A stretch of 64,000 bases of DNA. It comes from Sulfuricurvum sp. (GTDB lineage Bacteria > Campylobacterota > Campylobacteria > Campylobacterales > Sulfurimonadaceae). Where the stretch lies: assembly GCA_028710885.1 (NCBI GenBank), contig JAQTTG010000007.1, positions 57,509 to 121,508 of the forward strand, written 5' to 3'. The notes below the pieces were generated by a model. The model had not been told where the DNA came from. It made no database searches and saw only the letters and a list, made by a program, of their open reading frames with translations. Position numbers and translations under genes: made by a program. The first letter of the stretch is position 1; each line of letters starts with the position of its first letter. Below are positions 1 to 8,637 of this stretch, one piece after another.

Positions 1-164
1 GAAACCGCCATATTTCGCATGAAAACAGTGCAAATGAGATCTATAGTGTATTTGAGCAAAAGATTGCTCCTAAGCGCTTAAAAGTGGTTGCAGATTACTA
101 TCCTCGAGGAAACGTTCATACGGTAGTAGAAATTGATAGTGAAAAGATGGTGAAAGAAAAATAA
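1..164 (+). CDS. queF: 3' end of NADPH-dependent 7-cyano-7-deazaguanine reductase (QueF), partial
   Basis: The reading frame is open from the left edge (codons start at base 3) to a TAA at 162-164. It contains NRHISHENSANEIY followed by KVVADYYPRGNVHTVVEID. That resembles the C-terminal part of type I QueF, where a HE pair is followed by a V-V-x-x-(F/Y)-x-P-R-G strand segment. QueF reduces preQ0 to preQ1 in queuosine biosynthesis in the cytoplasm. Only the last ~53 residues are in the window, so the catalytic Cys and Asp cannot be checked. The short open tail and the matching motif make this a probable rather than certain call. Confidence 0.7.
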   Translation, partial: NRHISHENSANEIYSVFEQKIAPKRLKVVADYYPRGNVHTVVEIDSEKMVKEK

Positions 165-180
165 ATATCTAACCTATAAA

Positions 181-194
181 GAGGAGAGATCCTC
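181..194 (-). terminator. Short hairpin between queF and the TonB-dependent receptor gene
   Basis: GAGGA and TCCTC form a 5-bp stem with a GAGA loop between two convergent genes. Read on the minus strand it is followed by TTTATA, so it could terminate the receptor transcript. The stem is short and no long T-run is present, so confidence is low. Confidence 0.35.
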
Positions 195-201
195 AAAAAG
201 A

Positions 202-2148
202 TTAGAATTTATAGGTGTAAGTGAGATTTGCACTGCGTCCCCAGTGTTGGGGTATCGTGTTGGTTCCATTTGTATAATTGAGATTAGGTGTATAGACATT
301 TTCATCTAAAAGATTATCCAAATACAGAGCAAGCAAAGAGTGATTCGGCTTTCCGAGCCCCCACATTTTAGCAGTATCGATAGATATATTGGCAGTTAGA
401 AGATTGTAAGCGTCTGCTTTAGGGTTTTGAAACAGCGCACCGTTCGTTTCTGTCAAATCGGTTGATTTGCCGATGTAGCTATTAAAAACGCCTATTTCCA
501 TTCCGTGGATTCCGCTGTAGGTACCTCCCATTTTTGCCATGATATTCGGAGCGAATGTGCTGTCTTTTACCCCAGAGTTTGTTTTATTTTTTTGATAGCT
601 TAAATTACCTAAAACACTGAATTCTTCATCTACTTCCATTCGTCCTTCAATCTCTACCCCTTGAAAGCGAACATATCCCTGATTCTCAAACGTTGACCGG
701 GTCGGTGAAGAGAGAGGAATCGGTACCCTGACAATTAAGTTTTCCATCATAGAATCGTACAAAGCGACCGATAAATAGTACTTTTGGGTTTGGTAAATGA
801 GTTGCGCATCGTATGTTGCCACTTTTTCGGGATCCAACGAAGCATTTCCAAGGAGTGTCGGAGCATTGATTTTTGCTTCTTGGAGATTCGGTGAGCGGTA
901 TGCTTCGCTGTAGAGGAGTTTAAGCCACCAATTATCCCCAAATCCCTGAATAAATCCGGCACGGGAAGATAGATTGGTTTGGGTATCTTCGGGTTTGTTT
1001 AATTGAATTCCGGCGATAATTTTTTGTTTCGGAGAAAGCATATAATCGATTTGCGTATAGGCGCTTTTATTATTCATCGTAGAATACGGGAAGCCTGTTG
1101 TAAACTCTGTTTCGTAATTGGATGTATTGGCACCGAAGAGGAGATTAAAATCAGAAGCGACGTTGCCACGTACGATTACTTCTGTCATATCGTAGCGATC
1201 TTTGTAGTGGTTGCGCGCACCCGTTCCGTTGATTTGCCAATCGAATTCGCCCAAATTGACGGTGTAGTTGAGTGATACATCCCATCCGCTTGTAATATCG
1301 TAGAGATATCCGATATCAACATACTTTCTTTTCTTTTTCATCGGAGATGAAGGGAGAGCAAATGTTGAACCGCCGCTGTCGGCGTTGTTATTCATCACCA
1401 TGGCATTAAGGGTGAACCCCTTGTATTTACCGTTAAGCACCAAATTATCGCTGTTTTCACCGGTATCATACGTTCCTACCGCGTTACTTTTGTCATGGAC
1501 TCCCTCAACACTGTCTCCATTGGCACGGATAGCGTTGAGACCAATGTTCAAACTGTAATCAGTCCCTCCGATCAGGGTTGAAAGCTCAAGCTGGCGGCGA
1601 TCAAAGCTTCCTCCACTCACATCTACTCGGGTCTCGTTGATGGATTTCTGGGCATCTTTGGTGATAATATTAATAACACCTGCCATTGCATTCGTACCGT
1701 AAATAACCGATCCCGGCCCCCGTATTACTTCGATATGATCGATTATAGTCAACGGAAAACCGAGATAGATATCGAAGTTGAAGCCACCGTCGGTTCCGTC
1801 ATGGATCGGACGACCGTTGAGAAGCACTACGACCGATCCGTCCTGATGAGCACCGTTCATTGCTCTGATGGAGGTTTTGTTGTGAGGGCGTTGGTGGGAG
1901 CTGAGTACCTGCATACCGACAAGCCGGTCGATGACATCGCGTAAATGCCTGGCTCCGTATTGTTGAATTTCTTGTGAAGTCACAATCGTAATGACTCCAG
2001 ATGCCAGTTGTTGGCTTTCGTCGCGTCGTGAAGTACTGGTAACTTGTATATTAAGGAGGTCTTCGAGAGTAAGAGGGGCTAATTCATTTTGTTCATCAGC
2101 CTTTAGCAATGAGCAAGAAAGCGCTGCAGCTAAAAAAAACTTTTTCAT
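202..2148 (-). CDS. TonB-dependent outer-membrane receptor
   Basis: A 648-residue TonB-dependent receptor. Residues 1-18 are a signal peptide. A TonB-box-like stretch (LEDLLNIQVTS, ~28-38) is followed by a plug domain (~45-165) with the characteristic VIRGPGSVIYGTNAMAGVIN. A long beta-barrel ends in the aromatic terminus TYKF, typical of BamA substrates. Such receptors import siderophores, vitamin B12, metals or other large ligands using TonB energy; the substrate cannot be read from sequence. It is the last gene of a minus-strand set with a histidine kinase, a DUF4154 protein and an EAL response regulator, separated from the kinase by 78 nt. DUF4154/kinase/receptor neighbourhoods occur elsewhere, which suggests that the receptor's ligand or state is sensed by that kinase. 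A TonB gene lies at 16084-16782. Confidence 0.9.
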   Translation of the reverse strand: MKKFFLAAALSCSLLKADEQNELAPLTLEDLLNIQVTSTSRRDESQQLASGVITIVTSQEIQQYGARHLRDVIDRLVGMQVLSSHQRPHNKTSIRAMNGAHQDGSVVVLLNGRPIHDGTDGGFNFDIYLGFPLTIIDHIEVIRGPGSVIYGTNAMAGVINIITKDAQKSINETRVDVSGGSFDRRQLELSTLIGGTDYSLNIGLNAIRANGDSVEGVHDKSNAVGTYDTGENSDNLVLNGKYKGFTLNAMVMNNNADSGGSTFALPSSPMKKKRKYVDIGYLYDITSGWDVSLNYTVNLGEFDWQINGTGARNHYKDRYDMTEVIVRGNVASDFNLLFGANTSNYETEFTTGFPYSTMNNKSAYTQIDYMLSPKQKIIAGIQLNKPEDTQTNLSSRAGFIQGFGDNWWLKLLYSEAYRSPNLQEAKINAPTLLGNASLDPEKVATYDAQLIYQTQKYYLSVALYDSMMENLIVRVPIPLSSPTRSTFENQGYVRFQGVEIEGRMEVDEEFSVLGNLSYQKNKTNSGVKDSTFAPNIMAKMGGTYSGIHGMEIGVFNSYIGKSTDLTETNGALFQNPKADAYNLLTANISIDTAKMWGLGKPNHSLLALYLDNLLDENVYTPNLNYTNGTNTIPQHWGRSANLTYTYKF

Positions 2149-2226
2149 AACAACCCTTTTTCATAAACTTATCTAATAATAACATTCATCTCTTAAAATT
2201 TATTAGGTGCGTGAAAAATTATTATA

Positions 2227-3771
2227 TTAAGGCAGCGTAAGAGGAAGTAAAGCGGTAAATTTTGTTCCGTTATACGGTTCGGAACTAAGAGTAATCGTTC
2301 CCAGAAGCTTTTGAGTAATAAGATTGTAGACGATGTTAAGCCCCAATCCTGTTCCTCCGGCATTTCGTTTGGTGGTTGTGAAAGGCTCAAACGCGCTCTT
2401 TTTGATTTTTTCATCCATGCCAATACCATTATCGATATAGGTTAAAGTAAGATGATTTTCATCTGTTGTGAAGCGGATGGTGATGGTTGCATTGGATGTG
2501 GATTCGTTAAAAGCATGCAGCAACGAGTTTTGGATAAAATTGCTGATAATCTGCGCATATACACCGGGATACGATTTGATAATAAGATCATGATCTCCTT
2601 CGAGATTGACGGTTACCGGTATTTTTTTAAGTTTGTTATGGAACGTGAGAAGTATCTCTTCAAGGTATTCATACAGTTTGAATTCCTGTTTGTCTTCGAC
2701 ACTTTGATCAACAGAAATACGTTTGAAACTGCGAATGAGATTGGCGGCTTGATTGACACTTTTAAGGAGAAGGTGAGCAGTTTCGTTTAATATCTGGAGT
2801 TTTTGTTCCATAATCGATTTTTTAAGCGTTCCCTCTTGCATCTGGCGGAGGAGTTGCAGTGTTTCTCTTTCAATAATAGATCCTCCGGTAATAGCATTGC
2901 CTAGAGGGGTGTTTACTTCATGGGCAACACCGCTGACAAGATTTCCAAGCGCCGCCATTTTTTCGGATTCAACCAGCTGAAGTTGGGTTTTTTTCAATGT
3001 TTCAAGCGAGTCTTGAAGTTCCTGAGTTCGTGATTCTACACGTGATTCCAAATGGGTTGTCAATGATTCGGTATCGCTTAAGAGGTGGTTGAATGCATCA
3101 TAGAGATAAGCAATTTCATCGTCTTTATCATGGCTAACACGAATTGAATAGTTGCTTTTTTCAGCAATTTCCTGAGCTGCTTCGGTAAGTGTAAGAATCG
3201 GCTGTAGAATTTTTTTGCTTAACATACGTGAAATCATATAAACAAAAAGGAGCAAACCAAAGGAAAACAGAGTAACCATTTTCAGCAGTTCTTTAACGAA
3301 AGAGGTAATGCTATCCGTTTTTTTCTCGATATAGAGGTAGCCTAAAAGCTGATTGTTTTGTTTAATTTCGAGGGTTGTTTTTACCCTTCCCGTTTCCCAT
3401 GGTAACCAACCGGAATTTTCAAAACGTGTTCCTAGTGGGAAGATGGTGTTGGGAACAGGTTGCCGGTTTGGATTAAAAGTGACTATAGAACTTTTATCTG
3501 AATTATAAACAATAGCTAAAATAACATTAGGATTTTCGTGGAGCCTGCGCATGTTGGTATTGATTCCCTGCACGTCAAAAAAGGCCAAAGGAGCCGTTAC
3601 AAAATCGACGACCAGATCAGCTTGCAGTTGGCTTTCATGAAGATACGCCTGTTTTTCATGATTGATACTGTACCACGCTTGGAAGAGCGTAACAAAAATG
3701 ATGATAACAAGGCTTGTTGTGACCAGTGAGAGAACCATTTGTGAGGTAATGGAGTGTTTATTTATCCTCAT
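2227..3771 (-). CDS. Membrane sensor histidine kinase (HAMP-HisKA-HATPase)
   Basis: A 514-residue sensor kinase. TM1 (~11-32), a periplasmic sensor of about 130 residues, TM2 (~163-181), HAMP (~182-236), a coiled coil, then HisKA with phospho-acceptor His284 in GVAHEVNTPLGNA. An HATPase domain follows, with N-box FIQNSLLHAF, G1 box DNGIGMDE and G2 box GGTGLGLNIV. Its start codon overlaps the DUF4154 gene by 4 nt (ATGA), so the two are translationally coupled. The likely partner is the REC-GGDEF-EAL protein two genes upstream, since no other regulator is in the cluster. The periplasmic DUF4154 protein is a plausible modulator of its sensor domain (inference). Confidence 0.92.
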   Translation of the reverse strand: MRINKHSITSQMVLSLVTTSLVIIIFVTLFQAWYSINHEKQAYLHESQLQADLVVDFVTAPLAFFDVQGINTNMRRLHENPNVILAIVYNSDKSSIVTFNPNRQPVPNTIFPLGTRFENSGWLPWETGRVKTTLEIKQNNQLLGYLYIEKKTDSITSFVKELLKMVTLFSFGLLLFVYMISRMLSKKILQPILTLTEAAQEIAEKSNYSIRVSHDKDDEIAYLYDAFNHLLSDTESLTTHLESRVESRTQELQDSLETLKKTQLQLVESEKMAALGNLVSGVAHEVNTPLGNAITGGSIIERETLQLLRQMQEGTLKKSIMEQKLQILNETAHLLLKSVNQAANLIRSFKRISVDQSVEDKQEFKLYEYLEEILLTFHNKLKKIPVTVNLEGDHDLIIKSYPGVYAQIISNFIQNSLLHAFNESTSNATITIRFTTDENHLTLTYIDNGIGMDEKIKKSAFEPFTTTKRNAGGTGLGLNIVYNLITQKLLGTITLSSEPYNGTKFTALLPLTLP

Positions 3772-4304
3772 TTCATCCCCCCTGTCGGATCTATAACAGT
3801 AGCAAAATTGAGAAGTTTGTAGCTGACATTCAAATTGGCGTTTTCAAGATTGCGTTGATTGATAACAAACCGAAAGGTATTGTTTTGCAGATAAAATCCG
3901 ATCATTGCACCGCGCTTTGCATCATCATTGTCGTCGCTAATTATCAAAACATTATTTTTTCGCAATGTAGTAAGCTGTGCTTCATTTTGTTGAGGTTTAG
4001 AACCTCGGAAATAGACGATGTGACATTTTTGCATCTCATCGGAAGAGTCTCCGGCATGGAGAGTAATAACTTTGAGAGGGTGGTTGTTAAAGGGGCGGGT
4101 TGAGTAGCTTTTTTGAAGAGTTTGGGCAAAAATGTCGTCATCGTAGACGCAAATATTGTAGATATCAATCGGTTTTGGCCACCGAATAAACATCGTAAAT
4201 CGTTCTAAATAGGCGACTTTAATGCTCTCTTCCGAAACGGCAAACAGCGAAACGGTGCAAAAAAGGTAAAAAATAGCTATGGAAAAATTTTTTATGGATT
4301 TCAT
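3768..4304 (-). CDS. Periplasmic YfiR-like protein (DUF4154)
   Basis: A 178-residue protein with a hydrophobic signal peptide (~1-22) followed by a compact domain: KVAYLERFTMFIRWP near the start, NICVYDDDIFA, ILIISDDND-like strands and FVINQRNLENANLNVSYKLLNF-like C-terminal strands. This pattern is typical of the DUF4154/YfiR family. YfiR in Pseudomonas aeruginosa is a periplasmic repressor of the diguanylate cyclase YfiN. Here no YfiN is present; the gene is sandwiched with 4-nt overlaps on both sides between a REC-GGDEF-EAL protein and a histidine kinase, so it more likely regulates the kinase. Binding partner and ligand are inference. Confidence 0.8.
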   Translation of the reverse strand: MKSIKNFSIAIFYLFCTVSLFAVSEESIKVAYLERFTMFIRWPKPIDIYNICVYDDDIFAQTLQKSYSTRPFNNHPLKVITLHAGDSSDEMQKCHIVYFRGSKPQQNEAQLTTLRKNNVLIISDDNDDAKRGAMIGFYLQNNTFRFVINQRNLENANLNVSYKLLNFATVIDPTGGMK

Positions 4305-6004
4305 TGAACCAAATCAGGTTTGGGTTCGCCTAAAAAGTACCCTTGGGCATAATCGATCCCCATTGATTTGACAATTTCGTACACTTCGGCACTGTGCACG
4401 AATTCGGCTACGGTTTTTACCCCTATTTTATGGGTAAAAAAGAGGATAGACTCTGTTATTGTTTGAGACTTTTTATTGATATCAATATCTTTGATATAGA
4501 TGCCGTCAATTTTTACAATATCGAGATCTAAGTCGCCAATTTGAGCGAAATTCGAACATTGAACGCCGAAATCGTCTAAACAAAGATGGTATCCTAATGC
4601 AGTAAGTTCGGTTAGATGCTTTTCGGCTATAGGATTTGTTAAGATACTGCTCTCTTCAAGAATTTCAAAATATATCCGGTCGGTATCAATTCCATAACGG
4701 ATACGAGTTTCTTCGATAAATTGGATAAAACTGGATTCGATTAAATCCTGATCGGTAATATTGACTGAAAAATGAAGCGAGTTCGTACTGAATCGTGCAC
4801 AGGTTTGCTCAAAAACCCGTTGCGTTATTTGATACAGCAATCCGGCATATCTGGCAGTAGATAAAAAGTGATACGGTGTATAAATGATTCCATCGTGTTC
4901 AAGACGGACAAGGGCTTCGTATTTGGATATTTCACCATTTTTACAATCAATAATAGGCTGAAAATAGGCGATTATCTTATTATTATCGAGAGCATCTTTG
5001 AGCCATTTGGTCCATTTTGTATTTTCTTTGATTTGCTGAATGACCGCCAGACTGTCGGAATAGACCTGTATCCGATTTCGGCTCATTTTACGCGCTTCGC
5101 GTAATGCAATTTCGGCTTTTTGGATCATATTACCTATATCACGTTCTACAACCCCCATGGTAACATTGATTCGATGCTCTATTTCGTTTATGAGAAAGGA
5201 GTGGCTGGTGATCGTATTTTGGATACGGAAAACCTCATTTTGAATATTTTGAAGCACTTTATTGCATGCTAATACAGCGAAAATGTCGGCTTCCAGACGA
5301 TAAACGGTACACATTGGGCAGGAAGAGTCCCGTAATATATTGCCAAACTGTAGCAACATCTGATCCCCCACCTCAAACCCATACACGTCGTTAATCATGC
5401 TGAAGGCATCGATATTCAATAAAATCAATGACATTGGCTCATCGGTATCGAGATCGTAGTTGAGTTTGACCCTATTTCCAAGGCCGGTCAGACTGTCGGT
5501 TATGAGGGCTTGATAGATCTCATTTTTTTTATTGAGAAGTTCGATAATTTGTTTGTATTGGGAAAGGGTGCTTCGGATCGTGGTATAGAGTCTATCGGTT
5601 GTTAACTCTGTTTTTTCTTTGTAGTCATTGATGTCGTAATGGTCAATAACATACCGCTCCGGTGCTACTCCGGGCTGTCCGGTTCGGATGATGATTCTAA
5701 CGGACTGATTATTGAAATGGTAACGGATGGTTTCGACAAGATCCAAACCGGCTGTTTCGCTCTCCATGACGACATCAAGCAGAATAATTGCGATATTGTC
5801 ATTCTTTTTTAAAATTTCAGTTGCTTCTGCGGCACTGTATGCGGAAAGAAAACGAAGGGGTCTGCGATCATACGTAAAATCATGAAGAGCTAGCTTGGTA
5901 AAGGAGTGTACTTCGGTGTCATCATCGACGATCATCACGATCCATGGGGCTTCAGATAATGTTTCTTCTTCTTCAGGAGCGAATAAAAGTTCATCATCCT
6001 GCAT
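4301..6004 (-). CDS. Response regulator with degenerate GGDEF and intact EAL domain (c-di-GMP phosphodiesterase)
   Basis: A 567-residue protein: receiver domain (~20-150) with acceptor Asp77 in IILLDVVM, a GGDEF-family domain (~170-330) and an EAL domain (~335-567). The GGDEF active-site loop reads RLEADIF instead of GGDEF, so cyclase activity is unlikely. The EAL domain keeps the EAL motif (YEALVRL), LDDFG, a KIDG lysine and the late glutamate/QGY region, so it is probably an active c-di-GMP phosphodiesterase. The degenerate GGDEF may bind GTP as an activating ligand, as known for some GGDEF-EAL hybrids. It is first in the minus-strand module and overlaps the DUF4154 gene by 4 nt. A good ribosome site (AAAGAGG) precedes the ATG. 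Confidence 0.92.
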   Translation of the reverse strand: MQDDELLFAPEEEETLSEAPWIVMIVDDDTEVHSFTKLALHDFTYDRRPLRFLSAYSAAEATEILKKNDNIAIILLDVVMESETAGLDLVETIRYHFNNQSVRIIIRTGQPGVAPERYVIDHYDINDYKEKTELTTDRLYTTIRSTLSQYKQIIELLNKKNEIYQALITDSLTGLGNRVKLNYDLDTDEPMSLILLNIDAFSMINDVYGFEVGDQMLLQFGNILRDSSCPMCTVYRLEADIFAVLACNKVLQNIQNEVFRIQNTITSHSFLINEIEHRINVTMGVVERDIGNMIQKAEIALREARKMSRNRIQVYSDSLAVIQQIKENTKWTKWLKDALDNNKIIAYFQPIIDCKNGEISKYEALVRLEHDGIIYTPYHFLSTARYAGLLYQITQRVFEQTCARFSTNSLHFSVNITDQDLIESSFIQFIEETRIRYGIDTDRIYFEILEESSILTNPIAEKHLTELTALGYHLCLDDFGVQCSNFAQIGDLDLDIVKIDGIYIKDIDINKKSQTITESILFFTHKIGVKTVAEFVHSAEVYEIVKSMGIDYAQGYFLGEPKPDLVQ

Positions 6005-6101
6005 TTTAATTCCTCTTTCTTTGGATTAACGTTTCCTATAATAACATAAGTATTGTATATATTTTCAAAGATTGAGGGAATTTAAATGTACTACTCGGGT
6101 A

Positions 6102-6887
6102 TCAACCGAATTTACCGGTGATGTATTCTTGGGTAAGTTTTTCTTTTGGGGTTACGAATAACTCTTCTGTATGTCCTAGTTCTATCAATTCACCCAAATA
6201 CATAAATCCTGTGTAATCACTGACACGGGCTGCTTGCTGCATATTGTGGGTAACGATAATAATACTGACGCGCTCTTTGAGCTCGATGACGAGTTTTTCA
6301 ATTCCCTGTGTCGAGATTGGGTCAAGTGCTGATGTCGGTTCATCAAACAAAAGAACTTCCGGTTCTACTGCGATGGCACGAGCGATACATAAACGTTGTT
6401 GTTGACCTCCTGAGAGGCCATTTGCATCATGTTTTAGACGGTCGCTTACCTCTTTCCAGATAGCTGCATCTTTGAGTGCTTTTTCAACACGGTCATTTAA
6501 TTCTGTTTTATTTTTAATTCCTTGAAGACGCATACCATACGCTACATTATCAAAAATAGACATAGGAAATGCGGTCGGTTTTTGAAAAATCATTCCGATT
6601 TTTGTGCGAAGGTGAATTAAATCTTCTTTTGCCCCGAGGATATTACGCCCTTCAAATTCGATTTCACCTGCATAGGTATTTCCAGGATAAAGATCATGCA
6701 TACGGTTAAATGATCGTAATAGAGTTGTCTTACCGCATCCTGATGGTCCAATGAGTGCTGTAATAGAGTGTTTTGCAATCGGCATAGTCACTTTTTTCAA
6801 ACTTGGTGCAGCGGCACCTTTGTAGGTAAACTCAAAATCACGTACATGAAGTGCACATTCGTCTTTGATATCGATAATACTTGCCAT
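6102..6887 (-). CDS. pstB: Phosphate ABC transporter ATP-binding protein PstB
   Basis: A 261-residue ABC ATPase with Walker [13 protein letters not shown], the PstB-typical [11 protein letters not shown] insertion, signature [16 protein letters not shown], Walker [14 protein letters not shown] and a switch histidine in [11 protein letters not shown]. It powers high-affinity phosphate import together with PstA, PstC and the periplasmic PstS. It is the last gene of the minus-strand pstC-pstA-pstB set and starts 2 nt after pstA. Length is normal for the family. Expression presumably comes from the Pho-box promoter in front of pstC. Confidence 0.97.
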   Translation of the reverse strand: MASIIDIKDECALHVRDFEFTYKGAAAPSLKKVTMPIAKHSITALIGPSGCGKTTLLRSFNRMHDLYPGNTYAGEIEFEGRNILGAKEDLIHLRTKIGMIFQKPTAFPMSIFDNVAYGMRLQGIKNKTELNDRVEKALKDAAIWKEVSDRLKHDANGLSGGQQQRLCIARAIAVEPEVLLFDEPTSALDPISTQGIEKLVIELKERVSIIIVTHNMQQAARVSDYTGFMYLGELIELGHTEELFVTPKEKLTQEYITGKFG

Positions 6888-6889
6888 AG

Positions 6890-7732
6890 TTATTTCCTTT
6901 TACCGGCGAATAAAATAAGTCGTCCCACAATATTGAGACCCAGAATAAACATTGAGAGGATAAAGGCAGCTGCCCATCCGAGTTGTTGCCAATCTTGATA
7001 AGGGCTGATAGCATAATTAAACATGGTTACGGTCAATGATGGCATTGCATCATTGAGATCGGTGGTGAAAAAGTTATCGTTAAATGAGGTAAAGAGCAGG
7101 GGTGCTGTCTCTCCTCCAACACGGGCAATTCCGAGCAGTACCCCTGTCAAAATCCCCGCTTTGGCGCCTCGGTAAACAACATCCATGATCACTTTGTATT
7201 TTGGTGCGCCTAGAGCAAATGCCGCTTCACGCAATGTCCCCGGAACTAAGTTTAGCATATCATCGGTTGTTCGTAAAATAATTGGGATCATAATAATAGC
7301 CAAAGCAATCGCTCCAGCCCAGGCACTGAAATGTCCCATAGGCATAACGACTACGGCATACACAAACGCACCGATAACGATTGAGGGAGCCGACATCATA
7401 ATATCGCTAATATCACGGATGAAATGGGCGAGTTTGGAGTTTTTGCCGTATTCACTTAAGTAAGTTCCGGCGAGAATCCCTAGTGGTACTCCGATGAGTG
7501 TCGCTAATCCGACGAGAATCGCTTGACCTACCAGCGCATGTTTTAAGCCACTCTCTGGGTATCCAGGGGGTGAACCTTCATAGATAAAAATATTCCAGTT
7601 GAAAGCACCAACGCCTTTCATGACCAGAACTGTCAAAATCCAGAATAAAAATGCAATAGCAATAACAGCGCTCAGGGTAGAGAGAGCTAGGATGATTTTG
7701 TTGACTAAAACCCGTTTTTGAACCGCAGTCAT
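6890..7732 (-). CDS. pstA: Phosphate ABC transporter permease PstA
   Basis: A 280-residue inner-membrane permease with about six transmembrane helices. It has the binding-protein-dependent permease signature around [19 protein letters not shown] and a family-typical [19 protein letters not shown] segment. With PstC it forms the channel of the phosphate importer. It overlaps pstC by 4 nt (ATGA) and is followed 2 nt later by pstB, so the three genes form one translation-coupled unit. Start chosen at the ATG giving [12 protein letters not shown], directly in the overlap. Confidence 0.96.
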   Translation of the reverse strand: MTAVQKRVLVNKIILALSTLSAVIAIAFLFWILTVLVMKGVGAFNWNIFIYEGSPPGYPESGLKHALVGQAILVGLATLIGVPLGILAGTYLSEYGKNSKLAHFIRDISDIMMSAPSIVIGAFVYAVVVMPMGHFSAWAGAIALAIIMIPIILRTTDDMLNLVPGTLREAAFALGAPKYKVIMDVVYRGAKAGILTGVLLGIARVGGETAPLLFTSFNDNFFTTDLNDAMPSLTVTMFNYAISPYQDWQQLGWAAAFILSMFILGLNIVGRLILFAGKRK

Positions 7733-8580
7733 ACACCTCTCCTTTCTTTACGTAAAAAGTAAAATTTGGCAATGGCAATGACAACAAAGCTCATGACCAA
7801 GAGCGTTAATGCCAACTCGAATAAGCTGGAGAAGTAGAGAGAGCTGTCAGCTTCGGCAAATTCGTTTGCCAAAGTAACTGGAATAGATGTCGCGGGATCG
7901 GTGATATGTTGCGGAGTATGATGAACATTTCCCATTACAAATGTAACTGCCATTGTTTCACCGATTGCTCGACCCAGTGCTAGGATAATTGAACCGATAA
8001 TTCCGGCACGAGCATAAGGGATGATTACATCTTTGATAACATCCCACTGCGTACCGCCAAGAGCATACGCTGATTCTTTGAGAATATCGGGAGTCGTATT
8101 CATAGCATCGCGGGTTACTGCTGCCATAAACGGCAAAATCATAATGGAGAGGACAATTCCGGCACTGAGCAAGCCAATTCCCATTCCTCCGAAGATGTCA
8201 CGAATGATAGGGACAAAGTAAAAAAGTCCCCACATACCATAGATGACCGAAGGAATTGCAGCGAGAAGCTCAACACTCACTCCAAAAAATCCTTTGATCT
8301 TATCATGCGCAATTTCACTAAGGAAGATGGCAACACCGATAGCGATAGGGATTGCAAACAACATGGCTAGAAAGGTTGATGCTACTGAACCAAAAATCGC
8401 TGAGTAGGCTCCAAATTTTTCGAGATTTGGTGCCCATTCATCTTGGGTGATGAAATCAAACCCGAAGGCATGGATAGCTTCTAGCGACTGATTGTAGAGC
8501 TCTACAAATATCCATGCGACAATCACGAGGATTAGCAGAGCGCTAAAACGGGTAAGATTGGAAAAGATTTTATCGATCAT
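7729..8580 (-). CDS. pstC: Phosphate ABC transporter permease PstC
   Basis: Inner-membrane permease of about 283 residues with six transmembrane helices, the EAA-loop segment KESAYALGGTQWDVIKDVI and the ALGRAIGETMAV motif characteristic of PstC. The ORF track starts at a TTG 30 nt upstream. I prefer the ATG giving MIDKIFSNLT because an AAGG-type ribosome site (CAAGGC) precedes it and the upstream TTG lies over the predicted promoter. A Pho-box-like repeat at 8615-8632 lies just upstream, so this is likely a PhoB-controlled internal promoter separating pstCAB from the upstream phoU-phoB-phoR-cca genes. Confidence 0.95.
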   Translation of the reverse strand: MIDKIFSNLTRFSALLILVIVAWIFVELYNQSLEAIHAFGFDFITQDEWAPNLEKFGAYSAIFGSVASTFLAMLFAIPIAIGVAIFLSEIAHDKIKGFFGVSVELLAAIPSVIYGMWGLFYFVPIIRDIFGGMGIGLLSAGIVLSIMILPFMAAVTRDAMNTTPDILKESAYALGGTQWDVIKDVIIPYARAGIIGSIILALGRAIGETMAVTFVMGNVHHTPQHITDPATSIPVTLANEFAEADSSLYFSSLFELALTLLVMSFVVIAIAKFYFLRKERRGV

Positions 8581-8614
8581 ACACGGCCTTGACAAAATAT
8601 TAGTGAGCAATTGT

Positions 8615-8632
8615 ATTACACGATGATTACAA
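8615..8632 (-). promoter_or_regulatory. Pho-box-like direct repeat upstream of pstC
   Basis: On the minus strand the sequence reads TTGTAAT-CATC-GTGTAAT, two 7-mers with an 11-bp period, the architecture of PhoB operators. A TAATAT hexamer at 8597-8602 lies 12 nt downstream and could be the -10. The same repeat is found before phoU, pstS and the porin gene. Confidence 0.7.
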
Positions 8633-8637
8633 CACTG

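Noticed and set aside
747-1944. Several 60-90-residue ORFs inside the TonB receptor gene
   Set aside because: They are shadow frames of a well-supported gene, without ribosome sites or recognisable domains. The same applies to the other short overlapping ORFs in the track.
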